NCBI GenBank assembly: GCA_029053015.1
Contig: JAIDHX010000018.1
Coordinates: 17,039 to 81,038, forward strand
DNA from: Lachnospiraceae bacterium
GTDB lineage: Bacteria > Bacillota > Clostridia > Lachnospirales > Lachnospiraceae
Direction of reading: 5' to 3'
DNA length: 64,000 nucleotides
Part shown: positions 50,240-59,483 of the stretch, in pieces
Layout: each line of letters opens with the position of its first letter
Numbering within the stretch: the first letter of the stretch is position 1
Made by a program: the position numbers and the translations under genes
Notes under the pieces: model-generated
Told to the model about the DNA's origin: nothing
The model's database searches: none
The model's input: only the letters and a program-made list of their open reading frames with translations

Positions 50240-50890
50240 TTATTTTCCCTGAGCCGCCTGGCGGGCCTTTTTCCGCCGCTTTAGGATGGTTGCGCAGACA
50301 ATGTAGACGAGGATGAACACCCCGATCCACAGCTTGCTGACAATCTGGTAGCCGGGCTGCTGAAGGGCGAACTCGCCTATGGTGAGATATTTATCCCCCA
50401 CACACTCCACAAAGTGGACGCTGTCCGCATAGCCCTCGCCGGAGAGGGCGCCGGAGTAGTCGGCGGGCAGGTTCAAAGTGTTCCAGCGGCCCACGGGCAG
50501 CAGGTACAGCGCGTCGCCGCTCTCCGTGGTGCCGATGCCCTGGATGTGCGCGTCACCGGAGAGATGACCGATGACCACCTCGCCATTGGGCAGGGTCAGG
50601 TTGTAGTACCGCTGGTTCTCCACTACATCCGCGGACTTGTAGTGGATCACCTCCAGGGCAAAGGTATCATACTGCCGGATGTCCGCCAGGGAGGTGGCAT
50701 GGGGCGTGTTTTCGGCAGCGTCATAGCCCACGCTGCCCGGGCCAGTCTCCACCGTCTCCAGGTAGGCCGGGTAGGCGGTTTTTTCGATGTAGGACTGGTA
50801 GAGAGGTATGGTGGCGTACAGGACCGCCAGACTGCAAAGGATGGCCACGGCAAAGGATATGGATAGGTGAGCGGGAATTTTAACACGCAT
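50240..50890 (-). CDS. two-TM protein of GC-rich, foreign composition
   Basis: 216 residues from ATG 50890 (GAGGAG ahead). TM helices flank an extracytoplasmic domain (SISFAVAILCSLAVLYATIP near the start; LWIGVFILVYIVCATIL near the end, followed by a basic tail). The DNA is far more GC-rich than all neighbours (many GCC, CTG, GGC codons), so it was acquired recently from a GC-rich Clostridia relative. Function unrecognised; possibly a small-molecule sensor or DUF3592-like envelope protein. Confidence 0.75.
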   Translation of the reverse strand: MRVKIPAHLSISFAVAILCSLAVLYATIPLYQSYIEKTAYPAYLETVETGPGSVGYDAAENTPHATSLADIRQYDTFALEVIHYKSADVVENQRYYNLTLPNGEVVIGHLSGDAHIQGIGTTESGDALYLLPVGRWNTLNLPADYSGALSGEGYADSVHFVECVGDKYLTIGEFALQQPGYQIVSKLWIGVFILVYIVCATILKRRKKARQAAQGK

Positions 50891-50962
50891 AATAGACACT
50901 CCTCATTGTATATTTATATTTTTGGAGGTTTTCGTTACAGTGCGAAAAACTCCGATTTTTCA

Positions 50963-50990
50963 ATTTCTTCATCTTATCAACAAGCCGGAA
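50963..50990. repeat. junction repeat copy 1
   Basis: ATTTCTTCATCTTATCAACA continuing to GCCGGAA; 26 of 28 bases match 61240-61267. Both lie just downstream of one minus-strand gene and upstream of the next. Confidence 0.85.
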
Positions 50991-50991
50991 A

Positions 50992-51459
50992 TCAATCCCA
51001 CCAACAATAATAAATAAAATAATCATCACTAAATAGCTTTGTACTTGGAATTAGTTCTCCATTATCACCAATGAGAAAAGTTGGTTGCGAAAGCTCTGTT
51101 TCCTCTCCAATATCGCTTGGAAATATATCTTGTGGCGCATTAAAAATTTGTTTTATCTCATAAAGCGATAATTTGCTGAAAATAATCAAGGTATCTGCAC
51201 AAATGCACTGCTCATTATTATCTTCTTCCAATCCATAGACTTGTACAAAAATTTTCGCAGTTCCATCTATGCTAAGCAAATTTTCAATCAAGGCAATGTA
51301 CCCTTGTTTTCCATCAAGACGTTCACATGAGAAATCCGTAAAATCATCTGTTGGGTCTAAGAAATCCTTATATGAAAACCAATAATTATTTGTATAATTT
51401 CTGTTCATTTTATCAACTTTCAGCAATGTTAAAATAGTGCCTTTTTGTTGATTATCCAT
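50992..51459 (-). CDS. unknown acidic protein
   Basis: 155 residues, acidic, soluble. Features: NYTNNYWFSYKDFLD near the N-terminus and a final FSDDYFIYYCWWD. No family recognised. AAGGGAG precedes the ATG. The stop is followed directly by a junction repeat. Could be an immunity-type protein; no evidence for a partner. Confidence 0.55.
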   Translation of the reverse strand: MDNQQKGTILTLLKVDKMNRNYTNNYWFSYKDFLDPTDDFTDFSCERLDGKQGYIALIENLLSIDGTAKIFVQVYGLEEDNNEQCICADTLIIFSKLSLYEIKQIFNAPQDIFPSDIGEETELSQPTFLIGDNGELIPSTKLFSDDYFIYYCWWD

Positions 51460-51520
51460 GTTGATTCTCCCTTAAAATTCCAATTTTGCTCTCTTTTTAG
51501 TTTCGCGGCAAACCTGAAAG

Positions 51521-51942
51521 TTATTGTTCAAAATCTAATTGAACCAGCTTCTTTCCATTCGGTAATAGATTTTCTGTCTGTGCGATTCGTTTATATCCAA
51601 TCCCTTTCAACGTCTGAATCAAAAATTCCTCTTCCACTTGCGTATGAACTTTGTCAAGATTATCAAATACATGGATATATGGCGAATCGGATATCCAACT
51701 GTTATCTACATTTATTTGAATAATGCATGAAACATATTTCGGCTGTACTCGTTCAACTGCTTTTGGGAAACAATCGTATCCAATATATCAGAAAAATCGG
51801 AATACCTCTCCGCGACTGTTGTTAAATATTCTCTGTTAATATCAACGCCGTATACTTTTTGAAATTTATTCTTGTCAATATGTTCCAGCCCATTACCACC
51901 GGCAATCCCCAAAATCATAACAGAACTGTTACGAACTCTCAT
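51521..51942 (-). pseudogene. class I SAM methyltransferase with internal deletion
   Basis: The 5' part has the SAM loop (MILGIAGGNGLEHIDKNKF, YGVDINREYL). The frame then breaks: the ORF from the start ends at 51712, while the continuation in another frame reads AVERVQPKYVSCIIQINVDN, then SPYIHVFDNLDKVHTQVEEE, ending LVQLDFEQ. About 30 residues that relatives have between these parts (motifs II-III) are missing, so a deletion with frame change has inactivated it. Confidence 0.75.
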
Positions 51943-52066
51943 AGGGGAAAAAATGAGGGAAAGAAAAACCTATAAAAAATTATATCATAATATAAACCGA
52001 ACATGAAGAACTGATTGAAATACTTTCACAATTTTTTAGGGAACGGCTCCTATTTATCATAATTCA

Positions 52067-52099
52067 AAGGGACGACAGCACTTTAGGCTGTCGCCCCTT
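52067..52099. terminator. hairpin after TrmH gene
   Basis: AAGGG(A)CGACAGC pairs with GCTGTCG(C)CCCTT, one mismatch. Weak T-run on the minus strand. Confidence 0.6.
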
Positions 52100-52129
52100 C
52101 GGATTTGCCATAAAAATCTCCGTACATAA

Positions 52130-52861
52130 TTATTCCGAAAACGCATTAGCAGCAATGCCAAAAGCAACGGATAAGTTAAGGGAATCAATTTCGTGATTAT
52201 GTTCAATATATATGCTGTCCCCGTAATTATGAAAAATATCGGGAAGCCCCGAACCCTCATTACCAAAAACGAGAGAAAAAGGGGGGTTCTGCGGCATTTT
52301 TTTAATATCCTTCAAATTGAATTTTCCGTCCAGCATAAATAAATACATTTGATAATTTAAAAATTTCTGCCTATACTGTTCAAACGAATCATAATATGTA
52401 AATCGGACATGAAAAAAAGCGCCCATCGAAGATCGAATTGTTTTTGGATCGTATATATCAACGCCGGGTTTAATAATAACATAGTCCCTGAATCCAAATC
52501 CCAGCCCTGTCCGTAAAATCGTACCTAAGTTTCCTGAATCGCTGGGGTTGACCAAAACAACATGCGACTTTCCGGATTCAACATTCCTATCATGTTTGTC
52601 AAATATACCTATAACATAAACATTTTCTTTCGTTGATAAACAATTAAAAACTTTTTGATTTATTTCGATAGGCAATTGCGCTTCATTACAAATTTTAAAA
52701 ATATTGTATTTGTTATCTTTTGGCACATAATCAGGATGAACATATATTTTTCGTATAAGGTATGAGTCCTTTTGGGAGATCAATTCAATTGTAAGAGCCA
52801 TTCCCAATGTATAGGAATAGGCTGCATCATGTTTATATCGCCTAATTTCCATAATTTTCAC
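52130..52861 (-). CDS. TrmH/SpoU family RNA 2'-O-methyltransferase
   Basis: 243 residues. The SPOUT knot motifs are present: VVLVNPSDSGNLGTILRT, LVFGNEGSGLP and SLNLSVAFGIAANA. They methylate 2'-OH of tRNA or rRNA ribose with SAM. Start uncertain: a GTG at 52861 follows AGGAAGG closely and an ATG lies at 52852. Stand-alone in the small-gene run. Confidence 0.9.
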   Translation of the reverse strand: MKIMEIRRYKHDAAYSYTLGMALTIELISQKDSYLIRKIYVHPDYVPKDNKYNIFKICNEAQLPIEINQKVFNCLSTKENVYVIGIFDKHDRNVESGKSHVVLVNPSDSGNLGTILRTGLGFGFRDYVIIKPGVDIYDPKTIRSSMGAFFHVRFTYYDSFEQYRQKFLNYQMYLFMLDGKFNLKDIKKMPQNPPFSLVFGNEGSGLPDIFHNYGDSIYIEHNHEIDSLNLSVAFGIAANAFSE

Positions 52862-52900
52862 TTGCCTTCCTACATAAGCGACCCATTCATGCCTATCAGC

Positions 52901-53782
52901 TTATTCTTTCTTCCAATACGTCCATTTCACCGCGGACTTATAGCCGATTTTTTTATAGAACTCATTATCTCCGCCAGTCATATGGGTCGCACCTAGTTTC
53001 TTTGTTTTGCGGTACATTTCCGATAATGCCGCAGCCGCGAGACCTCTGTTCCGATACTCCGGAATCGTGCAAAGGGGCTCCATATAAGCCAATTTATTTT
53101 TGGGAACCCACCACATTCCCGCATAGCATGCATACTCACCTTGTTCATCCGCAATTATGACGTCAAGCTCCTTTGTTGCATGAGGGGCTACCTGTTGTTG
53201 GTAATTGTTTTGTTCATATTGATGATCCCATGCGCCCTCAGTTTCCTCATGATCAAAGCCTTTCCAGCAACACTTGCTTATCTTATCCATGTCATATTCT
53301 TCCGGCTTAACAAAATGAAAACCCTCCGGCAACGGGTAGTCCAATACATCCTCAAAATCAAATTGCATATCGTTTAGCTCATAAACTTGACGGTATCCCA
53401 GTTCTTTTGCAGCATTTATTAATGCGGTTTGTTCACCGGAAAGAGTCAGTTGGTTTTTTCCATCTTTCTTAGGCATATGCTCGTCCGCATAAGCTATCAT
53501 CTCCGGAGCAAGTTCTTCATATCCCGGCTTTAGACTGAAACAAATATCTGTCACGGGGTTTTCATAAAAACAAAATGCCACAATCTCTCCATTGTCTTCC
53601 CAGATACGGTTCTTGTAGGAATAGGATATGTCCATCCAATAGGAAAACGACGAGTAGGCATATTCAAAGAAAGGAGCCGCCACACCGTTTCTCCAATCCC
53701 TCTCATAGATGTCCAACATAAACTGATAAATCTTCCCACAATCACCCAATATACTAAATTGTCTAGTCGTAATATTTTTCAT
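52901..53782 (-). CDS. GNAT family N-acetyltransferase (two-part)
   Basis: 293 residues. The C-terminal GNAT core is clear (MWWVPKNKLAYMEPLCTIPE, YRNRGLAAAALSEMYRKTKK, YKKIGYKSA). The N-terminal 150 residues look like a diverged second GNAT-like half, as in two-domain acetyltransferases. AAGGAGAG precedes the ATG. Target unknown. Confidence 0.87.
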   Translation of the reverse strand: MKNITTRQFSILGDCGKIYQFMLDIYERDWRNGVAAPFFEYAYSSFSYWMDISYSYKNRIWEDNGEIVAFCFYENPVTDICFSLKPGYEELAPEMIAYADEHMPKKDGKNQLTLSGEQTALINAAKELGYRQVYELNDMQFDFEDVLDYPLPEGFHFVKPEEYDMDKISKCCWKGFDHEETEGAWDHQYEQNNYQQQVAPHATKELDVIIADEQGEYACYAGMWWVPKNKLAYMEPLCTIPEYRNRGLAAAALSEMYRKTKKLGATHMTGGDNEFYKKIGYKSAVKWTYWKKE

Positions 53783-53881
53783 TCGTTATCTCTCCTTCCG
53801 CTCAGTGCTACAATACCATTGTATAAACCCTATTGCAGACTCACAAGTAGAGAGAATGATTATAATCAAATTTGCTACAAA

Positions 53882-53913
53882 AAGGCGCCTGTGTTGCATC
53901 ACACAGGCGCCTT
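53882..53913 (-). terminator. intrinsic terminator of CD3324-type gene
   Basis: AAGGCGCCTGTGT and ACACAGGCGCCTT form a 13-bp perfect stem; on the minus strand it is followed by TTTTT. Confidence 0.9.
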
Positions 53914-53917
53914 ACGA

Positions 53918-54175
53918 TTAACAATATACTATTTTTTTGATTGTACTATATGCCAGACCATATTGATTGGCCAAAGCATCTATGGAATATCCCAATTGAA
54001 AAAGTCTTTGAATTTCCTTGTTTCTCTCTTGATAGAATATCCGTGAACCATTAACGGCTCCCCACTCTTTTTTTGAGGCGGTCTTTGGAATATATAGGAT
54101 CTCTCCATCGACATACATTTGAAGCTCTTTCAATAGGTGTTCCGGCAATATTTCTGCTGCATTTAAATATTTCAT
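53918..54175 (-). CDS. CD3324-family (Mor-like) HTH protein
   Basis: 85 residues from ATG 54175 (AGGAGC 7 bases ahead; the frame opens with GTG at 54181). KYLNAAEILPEHLLKELQMY, the DGEILYIPK strand, and a C-terminal HTH (LFQLGYSIDALANQYGLAYS) match the CD3324 group, relatives of the Mu Mor activator. Probably a small DNA-binding regulator. A strong terminator follows. The 280-bp region upstream holds no gene. Confidence 0.87.
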   Translation of the reverse strand: MKYLNAAEILPEHLLKELQMYVDGEILYIPKTASKKEWGAVNGSRIFYQERNKEIQRLFQLGYSIDALANQYGLAYSTIKKIVYC

Positions 54176-54463
54176 CTTCACCGCTCCTTATTTATCTTAG
54201 AATAAATAAAGTGCAGAAACAGCAGAACATACAGTTTTTTCGCTCATACAGAATTCTATATGTCTGCTATTCTGCATGAGCAAAGGAGTTCTTGACTCCG
54301 CTTCGATAAAATGCTTGCATTCTTCTCATAGACTCACTCCTCTCCTGTGTGTTTTCTTTTATCACTCATTTACGCACATATCATTCACATACCTTCCTAT
54401 GAGTACATTATACTTTCCGGGACTAAAAAAATCAACCGACTCCTTCCTTATAATCTATTTGTT

Positions 54464-54958
54464 TTAGTCCATTTCGTAAATCATTCTTAGTTCCGTGTTT
54501 GGAGTGCCGAGCATGACTTCCGCTTCTTTTCCGTCAAAGCGAAATCCATATCTTTCGTAGAAGCGAATTGCCTTGTCATTTCCCTTCAACACCCAAACCG
54601 CAATCTTCTTATACGCAGAGAGTTTTTCAAGCGCCGCATTCATCAACTCATAGCCTATTCTCCTGCCGTGATATTCAGCAAGAACATAAATTGCAAAGAT
54701 CTCACCATGGGCAGGAAGCGTATCATCACGATAAGCGCCATAACCCACAAATCCAACAATCCTCTCTCCATCTTTCGCTACTATGATGTTGTCGGGCCAT
54801 TTGTGAGCTATTGCGATACATTTTTCAAGTGTATGCCTTTTTAGGTATTCCGCATCAATAAGGTCTGTGTAGGTTTCGTGCCAAGATTTGTAATGAACAT
54901 ATCCTTTGCCTTTGATTTCGTCTTCACTTTCCATGTTTTTGATGACATATCCGTCCAC
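54464..54958 (-). CDS. GNAT family N-acetyltransferase
   Basis: 164 residues from a GTG (GGAGG 8 bases ahead). Core motifs: EIFAIYVLAEYHGRRIGYEL and KAIRFYERYGFRFDG. Upstream sequence contains GATATTTACGGAGGA, a variant of the junction seen before five other genes in this region. Substrate unknown. Confidence 0.9.
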   Translation of the reverse strand: MDGYVIKNMESEDEIKGKGYVHYKSWHETYTDLIDAEYLKRHTLEKCIAIAHKWPDNIIVAKDGERIVGFVGYGAYRDDTLPAHGEIFAIYVLAEYHGRRIGYELMNAALEKLSAYKKIAVWVLKGNDKAIRFYERYGFRFDGKEAEVMLGTPNTELRMIYEMD

Positions 54959-54986
54959 TTCCGTTTCCTCCGTAAATATCGATTCT

Positions 54987-55757
54987 TTAGTTTGTATCTA
55001 CTTGAGCGGCAAAAATTTTGCTGCATAATTCTGTATATTCATCATATGAAATTTCAGCTCCATTCAATGTATATTTCATTCCCGCCTCTGCATTATTTGG
55101 GTCAGCAAGTTCCTCGCCGAAATTCATTTCTGCAACTAAGTTATCAGCTCCTTCAAATTTTTCCATATGGTAAAATTCAAATCCTGCACTCGACCTGTTG
55201 CTATACATAATCCATATAGCGCCATTATAATAGGTATAAGAAAGAACGAGTGCAGTGCCCTCTCCTACAGCAAATTCATAAACCTTGTTATCACGCGCAT
55301 CAAGGTATACTCCGCCATAAGGACCGCAAATAATCAGTTCGTTTTCTCCATCATTGTCAAGATCGACGTTCTCTCCAACAGAATATGCGTCCATATTGAA
55401 ATCAGTAATATAAAATGTCGATGTCAAATCTGTGGAGTCAACTGCGCTTATTGAGCCATTGATAAATAAATCTAACAGTTCTTCTGCTGTCATTTCCGAA
55501 TCTGCATTTTCTGTTTCATCTCCTTTTATCTCTGTTACTGTCTGCCCCGCCTCTTCCGGGTTTTCTGCCGGATTCGCATCATCTGAACCGGCACTATCAT
55601 CATTTTGTATTTCCTGTACTTCGCCGGTATCATCACCTATTCCTGTTATACTGCCCATCATGTCTGATTTATCGTCTTCCGGACTCTTTGCCTGACCACA
55701 TGATGAAAGTGCTGCTATTATCACTACCGCTGCTGCCGCCATTGCCATTTTTCTCAT
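54987..55757 (-). CDS. acidic lipoprotein
   Basis: 256 residues from ATG 55757 (AGGAGG 7 bases ahead). Signal peptide MRKMAMAAAAVVIIAALSSC with the lipidated cysteine. An acidic linker (about 25-90) leads to a C-terminal beta-rich domain (VDLDNDGENELIICGPYGGV resembles calcium-binding or FG-GAP-like turns). It follows the LytTR regulator by 107 bases and may be controlled by it. Confidence 0.8.
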   Translation of the reverse strand: MRKMAMAAAAVVIIAALSSCGQAKSPEDDKSDMMGSITGIGDDTGEVQEIQNDDSAGSDDANPAENPEEAGQTVTEIKGDETENADSEMTAEELLDLFINGSISAVDSTDLTSTFYITDFNMDAYSVGENVDLDNDGENELIICGPYGGVYLDARDNKVYEFAVGEGTALVLSYTYYNGAIWIMYSNRSSAGFEFYHMEKFEGADNLVAEMNFGEELADPNNAEAGMKYTLNGAEISYDEYTELCSKIFAAQVDTN

Positions 55758-55864
55758 TTTTTTATCCTCCTGCAATATAATTAACGCCTTATTTATATCA
55801 CAGTGCAAAAGACAATGAAATACTTCCTGCATAAACGACATCATTTTTGCATAAACGACACAAA

Positions 55865-56569
55865 TTAATTATCGAACCACATTCGCCATTTAAAGAATTC
55901 TTTCTTAAACTCCTGACCGTGCACCCTTCCAATTACTACCTTTATCCCATTGCAAAGCGTAACTTCACGGCTGTTTACCTCGTTAATATATTTTAAATTG
56001 ACAATATACGACCGTTGTATATGGAAAAAGCCAAATTGGGATAAGCTTTGTGCTGCTTCGGATATCCGTCCTTCACAAAAATGTTCTCTGCCATCCAACA
56101 TAAGATACCTTAGTTTCCTTCCACTTGTCTCAACAAGCAAAAGCTCATTCAAGTTTATCTTTATCTGGATCCCGTCGGTGCCATGACAATAAACAACCCT
56201 GTCCTGAACTCTGGTTTTCAGGAAAAAATCAAGCGCTTCATCGATTTCCTCCAAATGTTTTTTGTCAATGTACCTGAATGCATTCACCCGATAACCCAAT
56301 CTGGCCAGCTCCGTATGTGAAGTCAAAAAACATATCTTACATTGACTTCCGCCATTCATCAGCTTTTCAGCTATCTCAAAGCCATCTTCGCCTTCTGCAA
56401 GTTCAATATCCAGAAACAGTAAATCAACATCTGCATTTTTCAAAAAATCTCTTCCATTACTATATACATGCATTTTAAAGATAATATTTTTATCACGGCA
56501 ATATTTTTCAATAACATCCTGTATCCTATCTCTCCATACTGCTTCATCTTCTACAATACCTATCTGCAT
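55865..56569 (-). CDS. LytTR response regulator (AgrA/VirR-like)
   Basis: 234 residues. The receiver domain has the phospho-acceptor Asp54 (LLFLDIEL) and the acidic pocket (VEDEA). The LytTR domain (about 130-230) includes FFHIQRSYIVNLKYINEV. It overlaps the kinase gene by 10 bases, so both are co-translated. LytTR regulators usually control secreted peptides, bacteriocins or surface proteins. Confidence 0.94.
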   Translation of the reverse strand: MQIGIVEDEAVWRDRIQDVIEKYCRDKNIIFKMHVYSNGRDFLKNADVDLLFLDIELAEGEDGFEIAEKLMNGGSQCKICFLTSHTELARLGYRVNAFRYIDKKHLEEIDEALDFFLKTRVQDRVVYCHGTDGIQIKINLNELLLVETSGRKLRYLMLDGREHFCEGRISEAAQSLSQFGFFHIQRSYIVNLKYINEVNSREVTLCNGIKVVIGRVHGQEFKKEFFKWRMWFDN

Positions 56570-57861
56570 GCTTTGTTCTCCCGTGGAATCGCAATACTGA
56601 TTTTAAACATTCCTTTTCCATTTTCTTCTATGAAATCCGTATAATATTCACCATGATATTTTTCAACTGCCGCAGCAATGGTTTTCATACCAAAGCCATG
56701 GTTCTCTTTGTCCTTTTTTGATGTTACCAGAAAGCCGTTTTTTGCGTTTATTTTGTCCGTTATGCTGTTACTGACAACAATAAAAATTTCCCTTTTATGT
56801 TCTACAAGTTCAACCCTGATTTTGGGAACGGCGGCTTTTTCTGCTGCTTCCATCGCATTCTGTAATACATTTCCCATAAGAGAGGTAATATCAACCATCT
56901 CAAGAGGCATTTTCTCCGTCAGCTTTCCCGACACGGCAAACTCTATGTTTTCTTTTTCCGCCAAATATAAATAATAATTTATAATAACATCAAGAAAACC
57001 ATCCCCCGTATGAATCTTTAAATCAAAATCCTCCTGCATATCCCAGATTGTATCTATGTAATCCTTAGCATCTCCGATCTTTTTTTGATTAATCAACTCT
57101 CTAAGCGCGCCAATATGATTTACCAAATCATGTTTAAAGCGCCGTATTGCTGCCGACTGCTGCAACTGGTAATCGTACTGCTGCTTTTGCATATACATAA
57201 AAGATTGAAGCTCTCTATTTTGCCTATTATACAGTATATTTTTAATAGCAAGACTAAGCGTAAGAAAGATGGAATAAATTACACCTGCGATACTGACAAA
57301 AAATGTTACATATGCATTCAAACTATACATTGCTCTATTCTCGTCAAAAAACGCAAAGACAAAATTATAGAACATTTGAAAAATACTACCCTGTATTAAA
57401 AGTGCAATCTTATACTTAAGCCCTATATCGCATAAATAAACTTCATTCTTTTTTAGAAGCTGAACATATACCAAAAGATATACAAGAAACGAAAGAATAT
57501 AGGCGGATTCCATCCACCATGCTATATCTGCAGCGTCAATCCCTCCTCCTATTAATATAACTTGCAGCAGCATTACACTAAATGTATCAACGATTCCGGT
57601 AAAATACATAAGCCCAAAACTTAATAGGATAAGATGTATCAGATTATCCTCAAAAAATAAACTTATGGAAAGCACACTCCAAAATATATATACAATCGGA
57701 GAATTTATATCAAAATACGCATTGAAAACACCCGCAAATAACATAATTAACGCAGATGCACCAATAAAAAGCTTATTTTTTCTTGGACTTAATCTAAAGC
57801 CGAAATGACTTATAAATAGATATATAAAGTAATTAAAAATATTGTCTACAATATAAATCAT
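56560..57861 (-). CDS. GHKL sensor histidine kinase (AgrC-like)
   Basis: 433 residues from ATG 57861 (GAGAGGAAC ahead; the open frame extends to 57942). Six or seven TM segments in the first 200 residues, a dimerisation helix with the phospho-histidine (RRFKHDLVNHIGAL) and an ATPase part with GNVLQNAMEAAE and NHGFGMKTI. This is the AgrC/ComD layout that senses peptides. No agrB or agrD-like gene is seen nearby, so the signal is not evident. Confidence 0.92.
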   Translation of the reverse strand: MIYIVDNIFNYFIYLFISHFGFRLSPRKNKLFIGASALIMLFAGVFNAYFDINSPIVYIFWSVLSISLFFEDNLIHLILLSFGLMYFTGIVDTFSVMLLQVILIGGGIDAADIAWWMESAYILSFLVYLLVYVQLLKKNEVYLCDIGLKYKIALLIQGSIFQMFYNFVFAFFDENRAMYSLNAYVTFFVSIAGVIYSIFLTLSLAIKNILYNRQNRELQSFMYMQKQQYDYQLQQSAAIRRFKHDLVNHIGALRELINQKKIGDAKDYIDTIWDMQEDFDLKIHTGDGFLDVIINYYLYLAEKENIEFAVSGKLTEKMPLEMVDITSLMGNVLQNAMEAAEKAAVPKIRVELVEHKREIFIVVSNSITDKINAKNGFLVTSKKDKENHGFGMKTIAAAVEKYHGEYYTDFIEENGKGMFKISIAIPRENKACR

Positions 57862-57920
57862 GTTCCTCTCTCCTGACAGTATCCTGCGGTATAACAAGTG
57901 TATTTTTCCCCACCCTAATG

Positions 57921-58415
57921 TCAGATGATAGTTTTCACCCATTCTACCAAAGGACCTTCTTTATGGATGTCTATATACCGCTTAAATAATTCTCTGCTTT
58001 CCGTTTCTAATATTCCTGATGTAATGGCAGGAAGACAAAAGGATGATTCTGTATGATGTTCAGCCCAGGTTTTCTCAGCCCATTTCGCCGCACCATCAGA
58101 AGACGCATCAAGAGAATAGTATATTTTACCGACAAATGATGATATCGCTGCACCCAGACACATCATGCAAGGCTCTAAATTTGTGAACAATTCCATTTGC
58201 ATTTTTTCTTTCGCGTTTATTCTTTTCTTATCCAGTTCAAGCAAGGCGTTTATCTCCGCATGAACCAACAATCTTTTATCTTTGCTTTCCGATGTGTGGC
58301 TCTGTGTTACGATCGTGTCATTATGAAATATAATACATGCTATCGGTAACTCATTTTTCTCTAATGCCTGTTCTGCTAAATCAATCACAAGCTTCATTTT
58401 TTCATTTACGGTCAT
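57921..58415 (-). CDS. cytidine/nucleoside deaminase family protein
   Basis: 164 residues with the zinc motifs VHAEINALL (HAE) and EPCMMCLGA (PCxxC). The family includes guanine deaminase and tRNA adenosine deaminases. The C-terminus (AITSGILETESRELFKRYI) is typical for stand-alone nucleoside deaminases. Its start follows the PNPOx-like gene by 18 bases. Confidence 0.9.
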   Translation of the reverse strand: MTVNEKMKLVIDLAEQALEKNELPIACIIFHNDTIVTQSHTSESKDKRLLVHAEINALLELDKKRINAKEKMQMELFTNLEPCMMCLGAAISSFVGKIYYSLDASSDGAAKWAEKTWAEHHTESSFCLPAITSGILETESRELFKRYIDIHKEGPLVEWVKTII

Positions 58416-58433
58416 ATCCTTTATAAATCTCCT

Positions 58434-58913
58434 CTAATTCCTGCTTCGTTTCATCCTTCTTTTTCCTGTTACCTTCTCTACTACCAGTTTGAAAACTTTT
58501 GTATGGGGCATTACGGATTTGTTAAACGGAAAATCTTCCTGATGATAATGTTTCATCAAAATACATAAAGCATCGTACTTTTCATCATCAGAAAGCATTT
58601 CAATGTACCCTTGTCCGATAACGCTTTCATACTCCATTGTACAACTCCCGCGTTCAATTTCTGTTACCAGTCTATGCTCACAATCCATTTCAAAACTAGC
58701 TCTATTATCTTTTTCAATTAAATCATACTTTGTGCCCTCCACGGCTCCATGAAAATACAACTCAATTTTACCTTCTTTTATACACATCCCAAAATTGAGC
58801 GGCAATATATACGGATAGCCATCATTGTTTAAAGCAACTCGGCACACATCGCATTTTTTCATAATTGCTACAATATCTTCCAATTCTTTTACTTCCCTAT
58901 CCGAACGACGCAT
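58434..58913 (-). CDS. pyridoxamine 5'-phosphate oxidase-like flavin protein (Nim-type)
   Basis: 159 residues of the split-barrel FMN-binding fold: MKKCDVCRVALNNDGYPYIL, PLNFGMCIKEGKIELYFHGA, NRASFEMDCEH and GQGYIEML. Relatives reduce nitroimidazoles or act on flavin-linked substrates. GGGAG precedes the ATG. Transcribed with the deaminase downstream. Confidence 0.9.
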   Translation of the reverse strand: MRRSDREVKELEDIVAIMKKCDVCRVALNNDGYPYILPLNFGMCIKEGKIELYFHGAVEGTKYDLIEKDNRASFEMDCEHRLVTEIERGSCTMEYESVIGQGYIEMLSDDEKYDALCILMKHYHQEDFPFNKSVMPHTKVFKLVVEKVTGKRRMKRSRN

Positions 58914-58946
58914 TTTATCTCCCTTCTGAAAACTAAAATTGCAGTA

Positions 58947-59456
58947 CTAGGATAATTTCAAAATATCCAAAATTTTTCCTGCTACATCTTCTGGCTGCAT
59001 ATGTGTTGTATCAATTTGAGGATATGTATAGGTATCATAAAAACCATAAGTATTCTTCATACCTCGTTCAATCCGTTCTTTTTCTCTTCCATTTTTTACC
59101 GCTCTCTTTATATTCTCTTCCCTGTCACATTTTAGAATGATAGGACACAACTCAAATGCTATACCATCTTGTCTAAGCCTGCTTAATACTTGTTCAAATA
59201 TTTGTTTACGTTCTCCATGAAATCCATATGGAAATATAACAAATTCTATATCTTCACAAAGAAGATAATTTTTGAACAAAGAATAAATATTATTTGTCAC
59301 TGCTATTTTAGTTGCATCTGTAAAGGGAAATGGATTAATTGCCCGGCACCAATCAGCATCTATAAATGCACACTTGGCTAATTTCTGTAATAATATTTCT
59401 GAGGTTGTACTTTTACCAACCCCATTTGCTCCTAAAATAAGAATGATTTTTTTCAT
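58947..59456 (-). CDS. P-loop kinase-like ATPase
   Basis: 169 residues from ATG 59456 (GGGGAG 10 bases ahead; an earlier ATG at 59465 is too near the SD). Walker A is GANGVGKST; AFIDADWC may give the second acidic site; RLRQDGIAFELCPIIL follows. It resembles small nucleotide or shikimate-type kinases. Substrate unknown. Confidence 0.85.
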   Translation of the reverse strand: MKKIILILGANGVGKSTTSEILLQKLAKCAFIDADWCRAINPFPFTDATKIAVTNNIYSLFKNYLLCEDIEFVIFPYGFHGERKQIFEQVLSRLRQDGIAFELCPIILKCDREENIKRAVKNGREKERIERGMKNTYGFYDTYTYPQIDTTHMQPEDVAGKILDILKLS

Positions 59457-59483
59457 ATCTGCCATGCTCCCCTTGTCCTTCTT

